The translations under genes and the position numbers were made by a program. A DNA stretch of 64,000 nt from CAYLRU01 sp964386565 (GTDB lineage: Bacteria; Desulfobacterota; Desulfobacteria; Desulfobacterales; UBA5616), in assembly GCA_964386565.1 (NCBI GenBank), contig CAYLRU010000003.1:62001-126000 (forward strand), read 5' to 3'. The number at the start of each line of letters is the position of its first letter. Within the stretch, counting starts at the first letter, position 1. The notes under the pieces were generated by a model that saw only the letters and a program-made list of their open reading frames with translations, was not told where the DNA came from and did not search any database. Positions 58,488 through 64,000 of the stretch are shown here, piece after piece.

Positions 58488-61268
58488 TCACGTTGCCGGT
58501 ATCGCAAACGTAACCACCGTTTCTTTTCCTAGCTCACTCTCCACCCACACCTTTCCCCCATGGGCCTCAACAATGTACTTGACAATGTTCATGCCCAACC
58601 CGGTGCCTGGAATGGCTGTGTTAGAGGTATCACCCCGGTAGAATTTATCAAATATCTTTTCCACCTGCTCAGGGCTCATTCCGATCCCTTGGTCAGCTAT
58701 GCTGATCTCGATTGCAGAACATTTTTCTTTTTTCGAATCCGCATTTCGCACTCCAAATTCCGCAATCCTTTTTACCGTCAGGCAAATATCGCCACCTTCA
58801 GGAGAATACTTGACCGCATTGCTCAGAAGGTTTTCTAATACCTGCCTCATCTTTTCCTCATCCACCATCAATTCCACAGGTTCTTCCGGCACGATAATAT
58901 CAAACCGGTGTTTTGGGGACAATGTCTGAAAATAGGGAACAACATCTCGTATAATGCCAGCAATGTCGGCGGGAACTTTGTTTAAAGAAAACCCCTTACC
59001 GGACTCTATTCGGGAGATATCCAAAAGATCGTTGATAATAGCTACCAGATTCACCGATTGTTTGTTGATGTAGGAAAGGCACTCCTCTTTCTCTTCCTCT
59101 TTGATGTCATCCCGTGTCAGGAGAATCTCTGAAAACCCCTGGATGGAGGTAAGGGGGGTCCTCAGCTCATGGGCTGCAGTAGTGATAAACTCGGTTTTCA
59201 TCCTATCCACCTCACGCTCGTAGGTAACATCGTGGATAACGGTTACAATGCCGGTTTGCTTACCACTCTTATCTTCAATCACAGAGGTCCTGGCACGCAT
59301 AATACGGGGATTCTCTTTCTCCCCCGGTAATTCAAAATCAAACTGGTAGTCTGACTCCTTTTTATCCAGAGTGGTCTTCATCCGCTCCCTGAGGGTCTTG
59401 TCTTCAATGGCAAAACCGATAGGTCGATCCATCACCTCACTAAAGCATACACCCAAGAGATCTTCAGCAGCCCGGTTCATCAAAATAATCCTGTTATCTA
59501 TATCGGTCACGATCAAACCGTCTGCGACGGACTTGAGAATACCATCCATTCTATCCCTTGCCTGCTCCGTATCATACAGAGCCCGGTTGAGTTCCCTGGT
59601 TCTTTCCTCCACCATGTTTTCAAGGCGTTCCCGGTATTCGCTCAACTCGGTAATATCATGGTCTATTCCGATCATCTGAATTGGACGACCGGCCTTATCA
59701 ATGGTAACTTCAGCCCGTTCATCTACAACGCGCACCTCCCCGTCAGGCCGAACAATGCGGTGCTCAATGTTATGGGGACTCTTTTTATATAGTGTATCAT
59801 TGATAAATTTTTTGACTAATTCTCTATCGCCCGGATGCACAGAATTCAGAAAAGCCTCATATGTTGAATCAAATTTCTCGGGTGACAATCCAAAAATCCT
59901 GTAAATTTCCTCGGACCAAAACATTTCATTTGTTTCTATGTTCCAGTTCCAGCTCCCCAGGTGAGCTATCCGCTGCGCCTCAGCAAGACTGGCTTCGCTC
60001 TTTCTCAGCGCATCCTCGGCCCACTTGCGTTTGGTAATGTCAAGAACGATACCCTGGTAGTGGGTAATCATACCATTTGAATCTCGTTTGATCAAGGTAC
60101 GATCATCAAGCCAGCGTACTTCACCCGCATTGGTGATAATCCGATATTCCTGAACAAAATCTTCGCGTCCCTCCTGGTTATACCGGGCAACCTCGGCATT
60201 TATACGATCCCGATCGTCGGGATGAACGATATCTGAAAAAAGTATGCGCCCGGAGTAAAAATCTTCCGGTCTATAACCGAATTGCTGAACATTATCGGAA
60301 ACAAGTTCAACTGGCCAGCCTTCAACAGCGCGCCAGAGAAAAACGACCACCGGACTGTGGTTAACAATATCCTCCAATTCATTATATCTTTCAGAAGCAT
60401 TCTGAAGCTGCTTGCGCTCGGTGACGTCCCTTACAATGCCCAGGACCCCGACTATTTCGCCTTCTCTCCGAATGCTGCTGAAATTATAATCTACATAAAT
60501 TGTCTCTCCCGCCTTGGTCAGCGCTCGAGACTCGTAGTTTACGGGCGCATCTTCCCGGGCCAGCCTCTTGCTGAAGTTCTCCGTAACCAGAGCCAAGTCT
60601 TCAGGATGAACCAGCTTGCTGAAGTGAAGCTTCTTCACCTCCTCCATCGAGTAGCCCGTCATCCTGCAGAATTTCGGGTTGGCAAAACTCAGGTAACCCG
60701 TGGCATCAACGACGATGACCGCATCGTTGGCATTGTCTATCAGCTCTCTATATTTTCTCTCCGATTCTCCCAGTGCTGTGTTAATGCCCTGCAACTGCAG
60801 CATCTTGTCTTCCAGTTTCCTGACCAGCCGCTCATTGTATGTTTTTAAGTAAACCGTCTCCTCTTCAACCGGAGGTTTTGGTACTGCCAGGGTTTCTGTC
60901 TTGTAGTTTCTGATAACCTCTCTCAAGACTTCCATGAAAACATCCGGCTCTGCAGGTTTGACGATGAACTTCTCTGCCCCCAGGCTCAGGGCGAACTCCT
61001 CATCTTTGGGATCGATGTAGGTGGCAGTGTAGAACACAAAGGTGATGTTTTTCAGCTTTTCGTTCGTCTTTACCTCGCGACAGAGCTGAAAGCCATCCAT
61101 CCGGGGCATCAGGATATCGGAAATTATCATGCCGAACCCGGCCTGAGACGTTTTTTCCAGGGCTTCCACGCCATCGGCGGCAGATTCAACCTCATAACCT
61201 TGTCCCCGGAGAAGCGTCTCCAACATGTAAAGATTTTCTTTGTCGTCATCAACGATCAAGATTTTCAT
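58488..61268 (-). CDS. Receiver-PAS-histidine kinase (REC-PAS4-HisKA-HATPase)
   Basis: 926 residues from the ATG at 61268 (aggggatg upstream). The protein begins with a receiver domain (1-120, Asp in M-I-I-S-D-I-L-M-P). Four PAS domains follow (about 165-280, 290-410, 420-545, 560-680), the last with V-A-D-G-L-I-V-T-D. The HisKA H-box is A-A-H-E-L-R-T-P-L-T-S near 690 and the HATPase_c has N-A-V-K-Y-S, D-Q-G-I-G-M and G-T-G-L-G-M. With the receiver in front, it is both a target of the upstream kinase and a kinase itself, giving a phosphorelay. Confidence 0.92.
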   Translation of the reverse strand: MKILIVDDDKENLYMLETLLRGQGYEVESAADGVEALEKTSQAGFGMIISDILMPRMDGFQLCREVKTNEKLKNITFVFYTATYIDPKDEEFALSLGAEKFIVKPAEPDVFMEVLREVIRNYKTETLAVPKPPVEEETVYLKTYNERLVRKLEDKMLQLQGINTALGESERKYRELIDNANDAVIVVDATGYLSFANPKFCRMTGYSMEEVKKLHFSKLVHPEDLALVTENFSKRLAREDAPVNYESRALTKAGETIYVDYNFSSIRREGEIVGVLGIVRDVTERKQLQNASERYNELEDIVNHSPVVVFLWRAVEGWPVELVSDNVQQFGYRPEDFYSGRILFSDIVHPDDRDRINAEVARYNQEGREDFVQEYRIITNAGEVRWLDDRTLIKRDSNGMITHYQGIVLDITKRKWAEDALRKSEASLAEAQRIAHLGSWNWNIETNEMFWSEEIYRIFGLSPEKFDSTYEAFLNSVHPGDRELVKKFINDTLYKKSPHNIEHRIVRPDGEVRVVDERAEVTIDKAGRPIQMIGIDHDITELSEYRERLENMVEERTRELNRALYDTEQARDRMDGILKSVADGLIVTDIDNRIILMNRAAEDLLGVCFSEVMDRPIGFAIEDKTLRERMKTTLDKKESDYQFDFELPGEKENPRIMRARTSVIEDKSGKQTGIVTVIHDVTYEREVDRMKTEFITTAAHELRTPLTSIQGFSEILLTRDDIKEEEKEECLSYINKQSVNLVAIINDLLDISRIESGKGFSLNKVPADIAGIIRDVVPYFQTLSPKHRFDIIVPEEPVELMVDEEKMRQVLENLLSNAVKYSPEGGDICLTVKRIAEFGVRNADSKKEKCSAIEISIADQGIGMSPEQVEKIFDKFYRGDTSNTAIPGTGLGMNIVKYIVEAHGGKVWVESELGKETVVTFAIPAT

Positions 61269-61279
61269 CACACATCCCC

Positions 61280-61645
61280 TTATCGAAGATATATCTCGAC
61301 TTCCGAGATGAAGGTCTCGGGCATAAAGGGTTTTTCAATGTAGCCTGCACAACCAATAGATAGAGCCTTTTCCTTATCGCCTACCATGGCATAGGAGGTT
61401 ACAGCCACGATGGGTACGTGGCTGATCTCCGGGATGTCCTTTATCCTCCTGGTCGCTTCAAAACCGTCCATCTCCGGGAGTTGCATATCCATGAGTATGA
61501 GGTCGGGTTTTTCCGTTTTGACTTTCTCCACAGCCTCAAGCCCGTCTTTAGCTGTGATAACCGCATAACCGTTTCTTTCCAGAAGAAAAGAGGTTAGATA
61601 TAAGTTCTGCTCGTTATCCTCTACCACCAATATCTTTTTCTTCAT
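61280..61645 (-). CDS. Single-domain response regulator (DivK/CheY-like)
   Basis: 121 residues from the ATG at 61645 (aaggga upstream); the ORF could extend further into the kinase gene but without a site. Motifs: K-K-I-L-V-V-E-D-N-E-Q-N, phosphoacceptor Asp in L-I-L-M-D-M-Q-L-P, Thr in A-V-T-S-Y and Lys in I-E-K-P-F. Its start lies 32 bases inside the end of the kinase gene 61614-63626, so the two are co-translated. The high similarity to DivK-like receivers fits a partner of that kinase. Confidence 0.9.
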   Translation of the reverse strand: MKKKILVVEDNEQNLYLTSFLLERNGYAVITAKDGLEAVEKVKTEKPDLILMDMQLPEMDGFEATRRIKDIPEISHVPIVAVTSYAMVGDKEKALSIGCAGYIEKPFMPETFISEVEIYLR

Positions 61646-63626
61646 GGCGTTCCCTTTCCTCGAGTCTGACGGGCAGAGTAAAGGTGAACCTGGAGCCCCT
61701 GCCATATTCGCTTTCCGCCCAGATCCTTCCACCCAGTAACATTACCAGCTTTCGGCAAAGGTACAGCCCCAGTCCAGCCCCCTCATATCTACGTTGTGCC
61801 GTACCATCGACCTGCCGGAAAGCTTCGAAAAGATAGTCCATATTCTCCTTTTTTATCCCTATGCCCGTGTCGGAAACGCTCACTTCCAGGTTGTCATTGT
61901 CGAACTTGCACCCAATTTTTACCTCGCCGGTTTCAGTGAATTTGACCGCATTGTTAAACAAGTTCAGAAGAATCTGTAAAATTTTCTTTCTGTCGCTGTA
62001 GATTTCCAGGGTTTCATCCGGTATATCCAAGATCAGTCTCAGACCCTTTTTAGAAATCATTGGAGATAAGCTTTGGGAAACATTGGAAATAACGTCATGG
62101 ATGTTGAATCTCTCCATCGAGACATTCATCTTTCCGGATTCAATCCTGGAAAGATCGAGGATATCATTTATCAAGCCCAGAAGGTGTTTTGCCGAGCCGT
62201 ACACCATGGAAAGTTGTTTTCTCTGCTCCTCGTTGATCTCCCCGGTCAGGCCTTGCAATATCATACCGGTAAAGCCGATGATGGAATTGAGCGGAGTCCT
62301 TAACTCATGGCTCATAGTGGCCAGAAATTCGGATTTGAGCAGGTCTATTTCTTTGAGCCGGATGTTGGCCTGGGCCAATTCCTTGGTTCGTTCCGCCACT
62401 TTGGCCTCCAGTTTGTCGTGTGCCTCACGGAGAGACTTCTCCGCCCGGCTGCGGTCCAGGGCCATCACGAAAGCCGCTGAGAGACGCTCCAGGGATTCAC
62501 GGTCTTTCTCGGTGTAGCCGCCGTCTTTGTTCGCCATGCAGATCACGCCAAAGGCCTGTTCACCTCGCGAGAGCGGAACCCCCAGGAAGCACCGGAGGGG
62601 AGGATGCCCCGCGGGTATACCCACGCTCGCCCGGTGCGAAGAAGGGTCGTTGGTGATCAAGGTCTTCTTGTGCTTGATCACCTCGCCCCAGATGCCTCTT
62701 ATCTCCATGTTGCTGATTTGAACCACGGCTTGATTCCTGGTTATCCGGCAGGTTTCCCAGCCCGGGTCGGCCAGGAAGGTGGTATCCAATCTGCCCCGTT
62801 CGTTCAGTTCACCCACAAAACCGAACGCACTTGAGGTGATCTCCATGGCCACGTTCAGACAGGCCTGGCCCGCGGCAGTCGGATCGGTACTCCTCAAACC
62901 CTCATGTAAAACTTGACCGATGGCCTTCTCGATTTTTATCCGTTCCGCATCTTCTGCCTTAAGACGGACACGTTCGGTGATATCCGTTGCAGAGGGAATC
63001 ATGTAGGTGACTCTACCGGCTTCATCGAACAAGGGTTGTAAGCAGAAATCTATTGTGATGAAACGGTCCTCACCAACACGTACAACCACATCGTAACGAG
63101 AAGGTTCTCCCTGCTTTGCCCGCCTGATCGCTTTGCGTAACTCCTGCTTGATCGGCTCCGAATAGGACCACCAGTATGCTTCCTCAAATGGCTTTCCCAA
63201 TACATCTTCGGGCTTCAATCCGGCTACCTCAAGAGCTGTCTTGTTCGCCTCGATCAATGTACCGTCGGGTGTCATGAGCCCAATCAAAATAGAGATGCCA
63301 TCAAGGATTTTTCGAAGATGCAGTTCACTCTCTCTCGATGTTTCCATGGTCTTCGCCTCTTGGTGAATGAGTCGCCCCAAGAAGACCACGACCAGGAATG
63401 CCAGTATGCTTACAATCAACCCGGGCAGCTCGGTCGCTTGGCTTGTGATCGAAATCACCCAGGATTCCCTTACCTCCAACTGCGTAAAAATCTGGCGCAG
63501 AGCCATCAATCCGAACATCGCCGTCATAAGCCCTATCCGCCAATCCCGGATACGCCGCAAAAGAACAATGGACCAGCCCATCGCTACCAGGCGTATCGCT
63601 ATGGAAACGATAAGAATCAAGCTCAT
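61614..63626 (-). CDS. Membrane PAS-GAF sensor histidine kinase
   Basis: 670 residues with an aaggagg site. Two to three N-terminal helices (about 3-20, 33-50, 66-87) are followed by a PAS domain (about 100-220). A GAF domain (about 235-395, with C-F-L-G-V-P-L and G-V-I-C-M-A-N-K) comes next. A coiled-coil segment leads to the HisKA H-box A-T-M-S-H-E-L-R-T-P-L-N-S near 440 and HATPase_c (N-A-V-K-F-T, D-T-G-I-G-I, G-A-G-L-G-L). It would sense an intracellular or membrane signal through PAS/GAF and pass phosphate to the receiver overlapping its end. It heads the seven-gene signalling run to 55757. Confidence 0.9.
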   Translation of the reverse strand: MSLILIVSIAIRLVAMGWSIVLLRRIRDWRIGLMTAMFGLMALRQIFTQLEVRESWVISITSQATELPGLIVSILAFLVVVFLGRLIHQEAKTMETSRESELHLRKILDGISILIGLMTPDGTLIEANKTALEVAGLKPEDVLGKPFEEAYWWSYSEPIKQELRKAIRRAKQGEPSRYDVVVRVGEDRFITIDFCLQPLFDEAGRVTYMIPSATDITERVRLKAEDAERIKIEKAIGQVLHEGLRSTDPTAAGQACLNVAMEITSSAFGFVGELNERGRLDTTFLADPGWETCRITRNQAVVQISNMEIRGIWGEVIKHKKTLITNDPSSHRASVGIPAGHPPLRCFLGVPLSRGEQAFGVICMANKDGGYTEKDRESLERLSAAFVMALDRSRAEKSLREAHDKLEAKVAERTKELAQANIRLKEIDLLKSEFLATMSHELRTPLNSIIGFTGMILQGLTGEINEEQRKQLSMVYGSAKHLLGLINDILDLSRIESGKMNVSMERFNIHDVISNVSQSLSPMISKKGLRLILDIPDETLEIYSDRKKILQILLNLFNNAVKFTETGEVKIGCKFDNDNLEVSVSDTGIGIKKENMDYLFEAFRQVDGTAQRRYEGAGLGLYLCRKLVMLLGGRIWAESEYGRGSRFTFTLPVRLEERERHEEKDIGGRG

Positions 63627-63679
63627 GACGATTCCTCCTTACCGGCAGGCTTGCAGGTTACGATCCATGAGGTTGCCAT
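63623..63679 (-). CDS. Possible 18-residue leader ORF overlapping the kinase start
   Basis: A reverse-strand ATG at 63679 opens 18 codons ending in TGA that overlaps the kinase ATG (ATGA). The kinase Shine-Dalgarno lies inside it, so the ORF could couple translation. It has gaaggga upstream, somewhat too far. No homologue recognised; it may be chance. Confidence 0.2.
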   Translation of the reverse strand: MATSWIVTCKPAGKEESS

Positions 63680-64000
63680 TTAGTGGAATCCCTTCATCAA
63701 AAGGGTTTCAAAATAAGAAGGTTCTTGAGGGGCATAGTCAATCTCAGCGGCAACCGGCGGGCTTGGTTGTACGGTGCACCAAATGCATACCTCCGTCCAA
63801 CCCCTTGATTTCATTGGTATTTCGAAAATTGCTCATTTCTGAATGGGACACCGGCAGGGCTCCTTATGATATATCCTTCTTTGACAATAGGATAATGATT
63901 TTAATTTAGTCCGAATTTAGTCAAAAGTCAAGGTGATCCGGTCAAGTAAAAACAAACACCCCGGTAAGCCATTTTCAGCATGGCAGCAAAAAATCATTTA
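63680..64000. other. Upstream region of the signalling operon, no clear gene
   Basis: The region holds the promoter area of the kinase operon on the minus strand. A 35-codon minus ORF (63744-63851, GTG start with aaggag eight bases upstream) could be a small gene, ending in a K-P-A-G-C-R tail, but no homologue is known to me. A longer plus-strand ORF across the kinase start is only a shadow. The far end of the window has an imperfect short repeat (atttagtccgaatttagt). Confidence 0.3.

Noticed and set aside
63367..63909. 180-codon plus-strand ORF at the window end
   Set aside because: It runs across the start of the kinase gene on the other strand and has no start signal or family match.

Overview
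The window looks like a chromosomal piece of a strictly anaerobic Desulfobacterota bacterium, most likely a Desulfobacterales-type sulfate reducer. This is inferred from gene content, not from a marker gene. The main pointers are a MetF/MetV/Hdr/MvhD methylenetetrahydrofolate-reductase cluster of the Wood-Ljungdahl type, a selenocysteine-encoding mvhD, two CaiB/BaiF CoA-transferases beside an acyl-CoA ligase, a fumarate/sulfate-type DASS transporter, and many PAS-rich histidine kinases. No rRNA, tRNA, CRISPR array, transposase or phage module was seen. One 10-N assembly gap lies inside an HD-GYP gene.

Layout. 1-7757 (minus strand): an arylsulfatase followed without a gap by a MoxR/DUF58/DUF4381/BatA/BatB/BatD operon; batD runs off the window. 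8183-8974 (plus): a molybdenum-carrier-like protein. 8982-15373 (minus): a six-gene acyl-CoA pathway with two CoA-transferase subunits, an SDR, a Lin0512 protein, a zinc alcohol dehydrogenase and an AMP-forming ligase. 15735-20323 (minus): an arsenic-type locus with arsR behind a 34-bp perfect palindrome, a DUF318-type permease, an internally deleted thioredoxin-like gene, an intact small thioredoxin, a 45-residue ORF, ACR3 and TauE/SafE. 20476-22964 (minus): an E1-like adenylyltransferase, a GNAT protein and an OlsB/FeeM-like acyltransferase. 23157-24933 (plus): a small Cys protein and a cobalamin riboswitch with a terminator ahead of cobT. 25032-36635 is mixed: an SDR, TIGR00266, an aspartyl protease, GspA/GspB, KamA, a 3-methyladenine glycosylase, PanP, a holin-family membrane protein, a LUD protein and a parvulin isomerase.

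36675-49531 (plus): a PAS kinase, an acyltransferase and an HTH-receiver protein, then the energy-metabolism cluster. That cluster is an MTHFR-like protein, an HdrC-HdrB fusion, a 1483-residue double HdrA with a GltD/NfnB-type NAD(P)H module inserted in its first half, a Sec-containing MvhD, MetV and MetF. These would form one soluble complex moving electrons between NAD(P)H, a low-potential or disulfide-type partner and methylene-/methyl-tetrahydrofolate. 49968-55650: a membrane-anchored hypothetical, an iron-sulfur flavoprotein, a TIGR04076 protein, a DASS transporter, an LLM flavoprotein and MscS. 55757-63626 (minus): a compact signalling operon of two large histidine kinases, two single-domain receivers, HD-GYP, PilZ and a class III nucleotide cyclase.

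The strongest observations are the in-frame TGA in mvhD with a SECIS-like hairpin just after it, the nested HdrA-GltD-HdrA fusion, the E1-GNAT-acyltransferase cassette (a candidate uncharacterised amide-forming pathway), the thioredoxin paralogue that has lost its active site, and the CoA-transferase pair in which only one subunit keeps the catalytic Asp.
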